A DNA stretch of 64,000 nucleotides from an uncultured Roseobacter sp. (lineage in GTDB: Bacteria > Pseudomonadota > Alphaproteobacteria > Rhodobacterales > Rhodobacteraceae): positions 186,001-250,000 of the forward strand of contig NZ_CANMDB010000001.1 in assembly GCF_947496515.1 (NCBI RefSeq), in the 5' to 3' direction. The position numbers were made by a program, and so were the translations under genes. Below the pieces are notes generated by a model that searched no databases, was not told the origin of the DNA, and saw nothing but the letters and a program-made list of their open reading frames with translations. Below, one piece after another: positions 26,082 through 33,501 of the stretch. Numbering within the stretch: the first letter of the stretch is position 1; every line of letters begins with the position of its first letter.

Positions 26082-26507
26082 ATGCCCCATGATATCGTCG
26101 ACGGCCACATCGGCCACAACCACAGCCACGGCGAGCATCTGCACAGCCACATGGACCCGGCGGAAGGGGCGGCGGAAATCGCCGTTCTCGCCACTCAGTT
26201 CATCGACGGTTTCGTGCAGGCCGCCGACAAGACCGCCTACCTGCGCCTCGCCGGCGTCCCCTTCGAGCGGCCGGGCGCAGGCGGGGCCAAGGCGCTCAAG
26301 CTCGTGGATGTGCGGCTCAGCACCGACTGGCAGGTGGGCACGGCCTCACCGTCTTTCGGCACGCGCGAGCTCAGCTATCTGCCCTTCCCAGGCGAGATGG
26401 TGTCCGAGCGCACAAATATGTCGCTCATCTACGTGTCGATGGAGGAGAAATCCTCCCTCGACATTCGTGAATTCCTCCTCTCCAAGAAAAAGGATCTTGA
26501 TCTATGA
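26082..26507 (+). CDS. His-rich small protein of the guanidine cluster (candidate metal chaperone)
   Basis: A 141-residue cytoplasmic protein that I do not recognise. Eight of the first 23 residues are His (3, 9, 12, 14, 16, 19, 21, 23; core HIGHNHSHGEHLHSH). This is the kind of tract seen in nickel-handling proteins such as HypB, SlyD and UreE. The remaining ~115 residues form an acidic domain with no Cys pair and no P-loop, ending SSLDIREFLLSKKKDLDL. AAGGAG lies seven bases before the ATG. It sits 221 bases after the guanidine hydrolase-like gene and overlaps a 58-residue secreted-peptide gene by four bases. Delivery or storage of Ni(II) for the hydrolase is the leading inference. A zinc role is possible. 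Confidence 0.82.
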   Translation: MPHDIVDGHIGHNHSHGEHLHSHMDPAEGAAEIAVLATQFIDGFVQAADKTAYLRLAGVPFERPGAGGAKALKLVDVRLSTDWQVGTASPSFGTRELSYLPFPGEMVSERTNMSLIYVSMEEKSSLDIREFLLSKKKDLDL

Positions 26508-26680
26508 CACGTCTCCTCTCCGCGGGTCTGCTGACCGTTCTTGCCCAGCCCGCCCTTGCCCACCATGTGCCGGGCGAACCCATCCACGGTGCCTCCTCGC
26601 TCTGGGGGAGCCTTGGCGTTGCGGCGTTCTGCATCGCTGCCGCCGGTCTCGTAGCGGTATGGCAGGCGCGGCGGGCCTAG
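26504..26680 (+). CDS. 58-residue secreted/membrane-anchored peptide with predicted N-terminal His-His
   Basis: A very short gene whose ATG overlaps the stop of the His-rich protein gene (ATGA), indicating coupled translation. Residues 1-19 are a clear signal peptide ending PALA. Cleavage there would leave a mature peptide starting HHVPGEPIHG. Residues 33-53 form one membrane helix (SLWGSLGVAAFCIAAAGLVAV) followed by WQARRA, so the N-terminus would face the periplasm. An N-terminal His can bind Ni or Cu through its amine and imidazole, and His28 may add a ligand. A role in metal capture at the membrane is inferred. I do not recognise the family. Confidence 0.75.
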   Translation: MTRLLSAGLLTVLAQPALAHHVPGEPIHGASSLWGSLGVAAFCIAAAGLVAVWQARRA

Positions 26681-26768
26681 CGCGCCCGCGGCTTGGTGCT
26701 TTCATGAAAAGCGCTTGCGCAACGCCCGCCCCCCGCTAGCTTAGCCGAAACGAGCGGCGGGGGCGGAC

Positions 26769-27761
26769 ATGGCGGGCAGGGCGAAAATCGCAATCATCGG
26801 CGCGGGGCTGTGTGGTCTGGTGCTGGCGCGTCGGCTGAGCGGGCGCGCCCATGTCCGGGTATTTGAAAAATCGCGTGGTCTGGGCGGGCGCATGTCCAAC
26901 CGGCGCGCGGCCCCTTTCGCTTTCGATCACGGGGCGCAGTACTTCTCTGCCAAGGGCGACGACTTCGCGGCGTTTCTGGCGCCCTTTATCGCCGAGGGGA
27001 CTGTTGCGCGCTGGTCGCCGCGGCTGGCTCAATTGCCGGGGGCTGAGCCGGAGATCACACGGTGGTCCCAGCCGCGCTACGTTGCCGTGCCGGGAATGAC
27101 CGCACTGGCCAAGGCTCTGGCCGCAGGGCTTGAGATCGACGGTGGCCGTCAGATCGCGGAGATCGCCCGCACGGGATCCGGCTGGACCCTGATCGACGGT
27201 GAGGCTGGCCGGGAGGAAGGGTTTGACTGGGTGATCAGCACCGCGCCCGCAGAGCAGACGGCGCGGCTGCTGCCGCAGGATTTCGCGGACAGGTCCGCGC
27301 TGGCGGTAGCCCGGCAACAGGGGTGCTATGCGCTGATGCTCGGGTTCGAGCAGGACCCGGGCCTCGACTGGGACGCAGCACAGGTGACCGAACCGCCGCT
27401 GGGCTGGATCGCCCTGAACCACAGCAAACCGGGCAGGGACACGGGCTGCAGCGTGCTGGTGCAAAGCACCAACGACTGGGCGGAGGCACATCTGGAACGG
27501 GATCAGGACGCGGTCCACCAGGATTTGCTGGCGGCCTTCATCGACCTGACCGGCGTGGACGGGCGCGCGGCCACCTACGCGAGCCTCCATCGCTGGCGCT
27601 ATGCCAGTGTGGCCACGCCCGCTGGCGCCCCCTTTCTGATCGATGCCGCACAAGGGCTTGCCGCCGGGGGAGACTGGTGCGGCGCGGGCAAGGTCGAGGC
27701 GGCGTTCGACAGTGCGCAGGCGCTTGGCACGCGGCTGTTGGCGACACTGGAGCAGCGCTGA
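26769..27761 (+). CDS. FAD-dependent oxidoreductase, renalase-like
   Basis: A 330-residue flavoprotein of the amine oxidase/renalase group. The N-terminal FAD site is KIAIIGAGLCGLVLARRL followed by VFEKSRGLGGRMSNRR, and DHGAQYFSAKGDDF is the renalase-type continuation. A final FAD contact region is ..APAGAPFLID..GLAAGGDWCGAGKVEAAFDSA. Bacterial renalases oxidise off-pathway dihydro-isomers of NAD(P)H. That repair role is possible here but not proven. It lies just after the guanidine cluster on the same strand, with an imperfect GC hairpin between, so it is probably transcribed separately. Confidence 0.86.
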   Translation: MAGRAKIAIIGAGLCGLVLARRLSGRAHVRVFEKSRGLGGRMSNRRAAPFAFDHGAQYFSAKGDDFAAFLAPFIAEGTVARWSPRLAQLPGAEPEITRWSQPRYVAVPGMTALAKALAAGLEIDGGRQIAEIARTGSGWTLIDGEAGREEGFDWVISTAPAEQTARLLPQDFADRSALAVARQQGCYALMLGFEQDPGLDWDAAQVTEPPLGWIALNHSKPGRDTGCSVLVQSTNDWAEAHLERDQDAVHQDLLAAFIDLTGVDGRAATYASLHRWRYASVATPAGAPFLIDAAQGLAAGGDWCGAGKVEAAFDSAQALGTRLLATLEQR

Positions 27762-27843
27762 GCACGCGCAAACTGGCGGTTGCGGTGCTGTGGACTAGGT
27801 ATATCAAGACAAATTGACGCGCCGGTAAGACAAAGGACATCCC

Positions 27844-29370
27844 ATGCAGACGACAATGAACGCCCTGTTGCAGCAACACGCGGTCGAGGCAAAGGCCATC
27901 GGCGCACCCGGACGCGATTGGCTGACCTACGGCGGTCTGCGGGATCTGTCGGAAGCGGTGGCGGACGCGCTGCACGGCATGGGCATCGGTGCGGCGGACC
28001 GTGTGGCCATCGTTCTGCCCAACGGGCCCGAGATGGCGGCGGCCTTTGTCACGGTGGCGCAGGTGGCGACCACGGCACCGCTGAACCCGGCCTACCGCGA
28101 GGAAGAATACAAGTTCTATCTGGAGGATCTGAAAGCCAAGGCCCTGCTGATAGAGGAGGGCTATGACGGCCCGGCACTTGCAGCCGCCCAAAGCCTTGGC
28201 ATGGGTATCATCCGGCTGTCAGTCGCCGAAAATGCCCCCGCAGGGCATTTCACGCTGACCTCTGAGTTGTCCGGCACGGCCTCGGTTGCGCCCGGCGCTG
28301 ATGATGTGGCGCTGATCCTGCACACCTCCGGCACCACGTCGCGGCCCAAGATCGTGCCGCTGCTGCAGTCCAATGTGGCAGCCTCCGCGGAGCATATCCG
28401 CGCCTCGCTGGAGCTGTCGCCCGGGGATCGTTGCATGAATGTGATGCCGCTCTTTCACATCCACGGGTTGCTCGCCGCCGTCTCGGCGTCGCTGGCGGCA
28501 GGGGCGTCGGTTTGGTGCGCGCCGGGGTTCGACGCGCTGCGGTTCTTCACCTGGATGAAGGAAGCCGAGCCCACCTGGTACACCGCCGTGCCGACCATGC
28601 ATCAGGCGATCCTTAGCCGGGCGGGCCGCAACGCGGAGGTGATCGAGGCGGCGAACCTGCGCTTCCTGCGGTCGTCTTCCGCGTCGCTGCCCGCTCAGGT
28701 GATGGTCAAGCTGCAGGAGACTTTTGGCGCGCCGGTGATCGAAGGCTATGGCATGACGGAGGCCGCGCATCAGATGGCCTCCAACCCCCTGCCGCCACGG
28801 GCGCAGAAACCGGGGGCCGTGGGGGTCGAAGCGGGCCCCAAGGTGCGCATCGCGCATGAGACCGAGGACCATCTGATGGAGGGCACCGGAGAGGTCGTGA
28901 TCTCCGGTCCCAACGTCACACCGGGTTACGAAGGGAACCCGCAAGCCAACGCTAAGAGCTTTTTCGAGGCAGAGGGTGCACGCTGGTTTCGCACCGGTGA
29001 CCAGGGCGCCTTCGACGACGACGGCTATCTGCATCTGACCGGCAGGCTCAAGGAGATCATCAACCGGGGCGGCGAAAAGATCAGCCCGCTGGAGGTGGAC
29101 GGCGTGCTGCTCGATCATCCGGAGGTGGCGCAGGTGGTCACCTTTGCCCTGCCGCATCCCAAGCTGGGCGAGGAGGTGGCAGCGGCCATCGTGCTGACAG
29201 AAGGATCGCAGGCGACCGAAAAGGACATCCGCGCCTTCGCAACTGAGCGGATGGCTGATTTCAAGGTGCCGCGCAAGGTGATCATCCTCGACGAAATACC
29301 CAAGGGCGCCACGGGCAAGATGCAGCGCATCGGTCTGGCCGAGAAACTCGGCCTTGTTGAGAAAGCCTGA
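27844..29370 (+). CDS. Acyl-CoA synthetase (AMP-dependent, oxalate-CoA ligase-like)
   Basis: A 508-residue ANL-superfamily ligase that activates a carboxylic acid with ATP and CoA. Visible motifs are LILHTSGTTSRPKIVPL (P-loop), PVIEGYGMTEAAHQM (A5), RWFRTGDQGAFDDDGYLHLTGRLKEIINRGGEKISP (A7-A8 region, quoted in part as a family signature), and the catalytic Lys in IPKGATGKMQR. It most resembles the PCS60/AAE3 group of oxalate-CoA ligases, although substrate prediction from motifs is weak. It is followed four bases later by a ketopantoate reductase-type gene, so the two may share a transcript. Confidence 0.88.
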   Translation: MQTTMNALLQQHAVEAKAIGAPGRDWLTYGGLRDLSEAVADALHGMGIGAADRVAIVLPNGPEMAAAFVTVAQVATTAPLNPAYREEEYKFYLEDLKAKALLIEEGYDGPALAAAQSLGMGIIRLSVAENAPAGHFTLTSELSGTASVAPGADDVALILHTSGTTSRPKIVPLLQSNVAASAEHIRASLELSPGDRCMNVMPLFHIHGLLAAVSASLAAGASVWCAPGFDALRFFTWMKEAEPTWYTAVPTMHQAILSRAGRNAEVIEAANLRFLRSSSASLPAQVMVKLQETFGAPVIEGYGMTEAAHQMASNPLPPRAQKPGAVGVEAGPKVRIAHETEDHLMEGTGEVVISGPNVTPGYEGNPQANAKSFFEAEGARWFRTGDQGAFDDDGYLHLTGRLKEIINRGGEKISPLEVDGVLLDHPEVAQVVTFALPHPKLGEEVAAAIVLTEGSQATEKDIRAFATERMADFKVPRKVIILDEIPKGATGKMQRIGLAEKLGLVEKA

Positions 29371-29373
29371 CCC

Positions 29374-30357
29374 ATGAAGATCTGTATTTTCGGCGCTGGC
29401 GCCATCGGTGGATATATGGGCGTCAAGCTGGCACAGGCGGGTGCGGATGTCAGCCTCGTGGCGCGCGGCCCGCATCTGGCAGCGATGAAGGACAAGGGGC
29501 TGACCCTGATCGAGGAGGACGCAGACCCGGTGACGGTGCCCGTGACCGCAAGCGATGACCCGGCGGATCTGGGACCCCAGGACTATGTGATCGTCACGCT
29601 CAAGGCGCATTCGGTGCCGCCGGTGGTGCCCAAGATGCAGCCTCTGATGGGGGACAACACCACGATCGTCAGCGGTGTGAACGGGGTACCCTGGTGGTAT
29701 TTTCACAAGACGGGCGGCGATCTGGAGGGCACGCGGCTGGAAACCGTCGATCCCGGGAATGCGCAATGGGAGGGCTTTGGCCCCGACCGGGTGCTGGGCT
29801 GTGTGGTCTACCCGGCAGCGGAGGTGTCCGAGCCCGGGACGATCCGCCATATCGAGGGCAACCGGTTCAGCCTGGGCGAGCCCGACGGGTCCAAATCGGA
29901 GCGCGCGGTGGCGCTCTCCAAGGCGTTGATGGCCGCGGGGCTCAAGGCGCCGGTGCGGCCGCGCTTGCGCGATGAGATCTGGATCAAGCTTTGGGGCAAT
30001 CTGAGCTTCAACCCCATCTCGGCCCTGACCCATGCGACGCTCGATGTGCTGTGCACTGACCCGGGCACGCGGGCCGTGGCGCGCGGCATGATGGTGGAGG
30101 CGCAGACGGTGGCCGAGAAACTGGGCGTCAAATTCCCCATCGACGTGGATCGCCGGATTGAAGGCGGGGCCGCCGTGGGTGCGCATCGCACCTCCATGTT
30201 GCAGGATCTGGACGCTGGCAGACCGATGGAGATCGACGCGCTGGTGGGCTCCGTGCAGGAACTGGGGCGGATCACGCAGACACCGACGCCGACCATCGAC
30301 ACGGTGCTGGCGCTGATCCAGTTGCGCGGCAGATCAGCCGGGCTCTACGGCGGCTAG
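29374..30357 (+). CDS. 2-dehydropantoate 2-reductase family protein
   Basis: A 327-residue NADPH-dependent reductase of the PanE family. The N-terminal Rossmann motif is KICIFGAGAIGGYMGVKLAQAG. The central Lys lies in VIVTLKAHSVPPVV, and the C-terminal helical domain contains IWIKLWGNLSFNPISALTHAT. True PanE reduces ketopantoate in pantothenate synthesis. Many genomes hold several homologues acting on other 2-oxo acids. Coupling to an acyl-CoA synthetase rather than pan genes suggests a catabolic homologue, but this is inferred. Confidence 0.88.
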   Translation: MKICIFGAGAIGGYMGVKLAQAGADVSLVARGPHLAAMKDKGLTLIEEDADPVTVPVTASDDPADLGPQDYVIVTLKAHSVPPVVPKMQPLMGDNTTIVSGVNGVPWWYFHKTGGDLEGTRLETVDPGNAQWEGFGPDRVLGCVVYPAAEVSEPGTIRHIEGNRFSLGEPDGSKSERAVALSKALMAAGLKAPVRPRLRDEIWIKLWGNLSFNPISALTHATLDVLCTDPGTRAVARGMMVEAQTVAEKLGVKFPIDVDRRIEGGAAVGAHRTSMLQDLDAGRPMEIDALVGSVQELGRITQTPTPTIDTVLALIQLRGRSAGLYGG

Positions 30358-30445
30358 CGCGGCCTGACGCCGCAGCGCTCATTCCGCCTTGCGCTGCGGC
30401 GATGGCGCGCCATCTATCCAAGGACCTGCAACGGATAGGCGCGCA

Positions 30446-31114
30446 ATGGTTCTGAAGATCACCAATCTGGCAAAGGTCTACACGCCGGGCGGCGCGCCTG
30501 TGCTGAGGGATGTCTCGCTGCAGATGGCGGCGGCGGAGACCCTTGCGCTGACGGGCGAATCCGGTAGCGGCAAGAGCACGCTGTTGCACCTGATAGCGGG
30601 GCTTGATGCGGCGTCTTCGGGGAGTATCGAGGTCGCCGGCGCGGAGATCACCGGCTATTCGGATGCGCAATCGGCGGCGATGCGGCGGCGCGACGTGGGC
30701 CTGATTTTTCAGCAGTTCAACCTGATCCCCAGCCTCAGCGTCGCGCGCAACATCGCCTTGCACGCGCGTCTGGCAGGGCGCGAGGATGCCGATTGGGCCG
30801 CGCATCTGGCAGAGGTCATCGGCCTCGCGCCGCATCTCGCGAAATACCCTGAAGCGCTCTCGGGCGGGCAGCAGCAACGCGTGGCCATCGCCCGGGCGCT
30901 GGCGGCACGGCCCCGGCTGTTGCTGGCGGACGAGCCCACGGGGAACCTTGATGAAAGCACGGCGGACGCGGTGCTGGATCTGATGCTGACTGCTGCCTCG
31001 CAGGCGGGCACGGCGATCCTGATGGTGACGCATTCGGCCCGGCAGGCGGCCAAGATGCAGCGGCAGTTGCACCTGTCGCACGGGATGATTGCCCGCCCGG
31101 AGGCTGCCGCATGA
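30446..31114 (+). CDS. ABC transporter ATP-binding protein (MacB/LolD type)
   Basis: A 222-residue ATPase with Walker A GESGSGKST, Q-loop FQQFNLIPS, signature ALSGGQQQRVA, Walker B LLLADEPTGNLD and switch His in MVTHSARQA. The ATG at 30446 is chosen because the protein then begins at the first conserved strand (VLKITNLAKVY). Its stop overlaps the ATG of the large permease gene by four bases, so the two form one transporter. With the lipocalin-like gene beyond, the set resembles the attE-H type of exporter cluster. The transported compound is unknown. Confidence 0.92.
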   Translation: MVLKITNLAKVYTPGGAPVLRDVSLQMAAAETLALTGESGSGKSTLLHLIAGLDAASSGSIEVAGAEITGYSDAQSAAMRRRDVGLIFQQFNLIPSLSVARNIALHARLAGREDADWAAHLAEVIGLAPHLAKYPEALSGGQQQRVAIARALAARPRLLLADEPTGNLDESTADAVLDLMLTAASQAGTAILMVTHSARQAAKMQRQLHLSHGMIARPEAAA

Positions 31115-33501
31115 TGGGTGCCGGGCTGCGCGCGTTGCTGTCGCATTGGCGTCGCAACCCGTGGCAATGCGTGACGCTGGTGGCGGGGCTGGCGCTGGCC
31201 ACCGCGCTGTGGTCGGGGGTGCAGGCGATCAACGCCGAAGCCCGGGCGAGCTATGATCAGGCCGCGGACGTGGTCACCGGCGCGGGTCTGGGCCAGTTGA
31301 CGCGGGCCGATGGCGCGGATCTGAGCGTCGCTGAATACGTCGCCCTGCGCCGGTTGGGTTGGCAGGTCAGCCCCGTGCTGGAGGGTCGGTTGACGCGCGA
31401 CAGCGGGGATCTGCGCCTTCTCGGGATCGAACCGCTGACCCTGCCTGCGCAGACGGTGGAGGCTGCGGGCGCGGGCGGGCTCTTTGATGACGAGGAACAG
31501 GAGGGGCTCGTCGGTGGCGGTGACGTGGTGGTGGCCAACCCCGAGGACGCGGCGCTGCTCGAAGGTCTGAACGTGACGGTGCGCACGGATGCGGCGCGCG
31601 CGCCGGGCACGGTGCTGGCTGATATCGCCACCGCTGCGCGGCTGCTGGACGCACAGGACCGGATCACCCGGCTGCTGGTGGCGGAGGCCCAGCCGAAAGG
31701 CATCGGATCGCTGCCCGACGCCTACCGGATTGCCACACCCGCGCCGCAGACCGATGTGGCGCGGTTGACGGCGAGCTTTCATCTCAACCTCACGGCCTTT
31801 GGTCTTTTGTCCTTCGCGGTCGGCATCTTTATCGTCTACGGCGCGGTCGGTCTCGCCTTTGAGCAGCGCCGGGCGATGTTCCGGACGCTGCGGGCTCTGG
31901 GTATGCCGTTGAATCGCCTGTTGGTGCTGCTGGCGCTGGAGCTGGGGAGCTTTGCGCTGCTGGCGGGGGCGCTCGGTGTGGGGCTGGGGTATGTGATTGC
32001 CGCGGCACTGCTGCCGGATGTGGCGGCGACCCTGCGCGGGCTCTACGGCGCGCAGATCACCGGGCAGCTGCAGCTGCGTCCGGTGTGGTGGCTGTCGGGG
32101 CTGGGCATGGCGCTGGCGGGCACCGCGGTGGCCGGGACGGCCGCGCTGATCAAACTGGCGCGGATGCCGCTTTTGTCCTTCAACCACCCGCGCGCCATGC
32201 GGATGCAGGCGGACCGGGCCGCCCGCTGGATGGCGCTGGCGGCTGCGGGCCTTTTCGCCGTAGGGGCGGCGCTGGCGCTGCTGGGGCAGGGGCTGCTCGC
32301 GGGGTTCGCGCTGCTTGCCTGCCTGCTGATCGGGGCCGCGTTTTGTCTGCCGCTGGTGCTCTCGGCGATCCTGCGGCTGGCGGGGCGGGGTGCACGCGGG
32401 CCGCTGACGGAGTGGTTCTGGGCCGACAGCCGCCAGCAACTGCCGGGTCTGTCGATGGCGCTGATGGCACTCCTGCTCGCCATGGCGGCGAATATCGGCG
32501 TGTCCACCATGGTGTCGAGCTTCCGGCTGACCTTTACCGGCTATCTCGATCAGCGGCTCTCCTCGGAGCTCTATCTGAGGGCTGCCACGGCACAGCAAGC
32601 AGCAGAGGTGACGGCGTTTCTTGACGACCGGGGCGTGACCGTCCTGCCAATCGTCTCGCAGGATCTGCGCATCGGCGGCTTGCCAGCGGAGGTCTTCGGG
32701 ATCCGGGATCACGCTACCTACCGCGAGAACTGGCCGCTGCTGGAGGCGGTACCGGGCGTGTGGGATCAGCTTGCCGCGGGCGACGGTGCGCTGATCAACG
32801 AGCAGCTTGCCCGCCGGGGTGGGCTGGCGCCCGGCGACAGGCTGGAGACCGGTGAGAGGGTGCTGGGCGTCTACGGCGATTACGGCAACCCCGCGGGACA
32901 GGTGATTATCGCGCTTGCGGTCTTCGAGGCGCGGTATCCGGGTATCGAGCCCCGACAGTTCGGGTTGAGAACGGAGGATCCCGGGGCGGTGGCCGAGGCG
33001 CTGCGGGAGCGGTTCTCGCTCGATGGCGACGCGCTCATCAATCAGGCGGACCTCAAGGCGTTCTCGCTCTCGGTCTTCGAGCGCACCTTTGCGGTGACCA
33101 CGGCGCTCAATGTGCTGACGCTGTCGGTGGCGGGGTTGGCGCTGCTGATCGGGTTGCTGACGCTGGCGAGCCTGCGGCTGCCGCAGCTCGCACCGGTCTG
33201 GGCCCTTGGGCTGACGCGGCGGCATCTGGCGGTGCTGGAGCTTTTGCGCGCGTTGGCGCTGGCGGTGTTAACGGCGGTGCTGGCGGTGCCGCTGGGTCTG
33301 GCGCTGGCATGGGTCCTGCTGGCGGTGGTGAATGTGGAAGCCTTCGGCTGGCGGCTGCCCATGTTCCTCTTTCCGCTGGACTACCTGCGGCTTGGGGTGC
33401 TGACGCTGCTGGCGGCGTTTCTCGCGGCGCTCTGGCCCGCGGTGCGGCTGGCGCGGACGCCGCCCGACCGGCTTTTGAGGGTGTTTAGCAATGAGCGTTA
33501 G
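31111..33501 (+). CDS. ABC transporter permease, double FtsX domain
   Basis: A 796-residue membrane protein with an N-terminal helix, a periplasmic domain and two FtsX-type helix bundles. The first follows SFHLNLTAFGLLSFAVGIF, and the second is near the C-terminus with ALNVLTLSVAGLALLIGLL. About eight to ten helices are visible in total. This two-bundle form is typical of the AttF/AttG or YbbP-like exporters. It overlaps the ATPase gene at its start and the lipocalin-like gene at its end, placing all three in one operon. Confidence 0.9.
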   Translation: MMGAGLRALLSHWRRNPWQCVTLVAGLALATALWSGVQAINAEARASYDQAADVVTGAGLGQLTRADGADLSVAEYVALRRLGWQVSPVLEGRLTRDSGDLRLLGIEPLTLPAQTVEAAGAGGLFDDEEQEGLVGGGDVVVANPEDAALLEGLNVTVRTDAARAPGTVLADIATAARLLDAQDRITRLLVAEAQPKGIGSLPDAYRIATPAPQTDVARLTASFHLNLTAFGLLSFAVGIFIVYGAVGLAFEQRRAMFRTLRALGMPLNRLLVLLALELGSFALLAGALGVGLGYVIAAALLPDVAATLRGLYGAQITGQLQLRPVWWLSGLGMALAGTAVAGTAALIKLARMPLLSFNHPRAMRMQADRAARWMALAAAGLFAVGAALALLGQGLLAGFALLACLLIGAAFCLPLVLSAILRLAGRGARGPLTEWFWADSRQQLPGLSMALMALLLAMAANIGVSTMVSSFRLTFTGYLDQRLSSELYLRAATAQQAAEVTAFLDDRGVTVLPIVSQDLRIGGLPAEVFGIRDHATYRENWPLLEAVPGVWDQLAAGDGALINEQLARRGGLAPGDRLETGERVLGVYGDYGNPAGQVIIALAVFEARYPGIEPRQFGLRTEDPGAVAEALRERFSLDGDALINQADLKAFSLSVFERTFAVTTALNVLTLSVAGLALLIGLLTLASLRLPQLAPVWALGLTRRHLAVLELLRALALAVLTAVLAVPLGLALAWVLLAVVNVEAFGWRLPMFLFPLDYLRLGVLTLLAAFLAALWPAVRLARTPPDRLLRVFSNER

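Noticed and set aside
26011-26739. 242-codon plus-strand frame overlapping the His-rich and 58-residue genes
   Set aside because: Ser/Arg/Pro-rich translation in the wrong frame. The other frame has a ribosome site, a His-rich N-terminus, a signal peptide in the next gene and an ATGA coupling.
26681-26768. GC hairpin after the 58-residue gene as an intrinsic terminator
   Set aside because: The stem is imperfect and not followed by a T-tract. It may still slow transcription but is not reported as a terminator.
28219-30186. Long minus-strand open frame across the acyl-CoA synthetase and PanE-like genes
   Set aside because: It spans two well-supported plus-strand genes and has His/Arg-rich non-protein-like composition.
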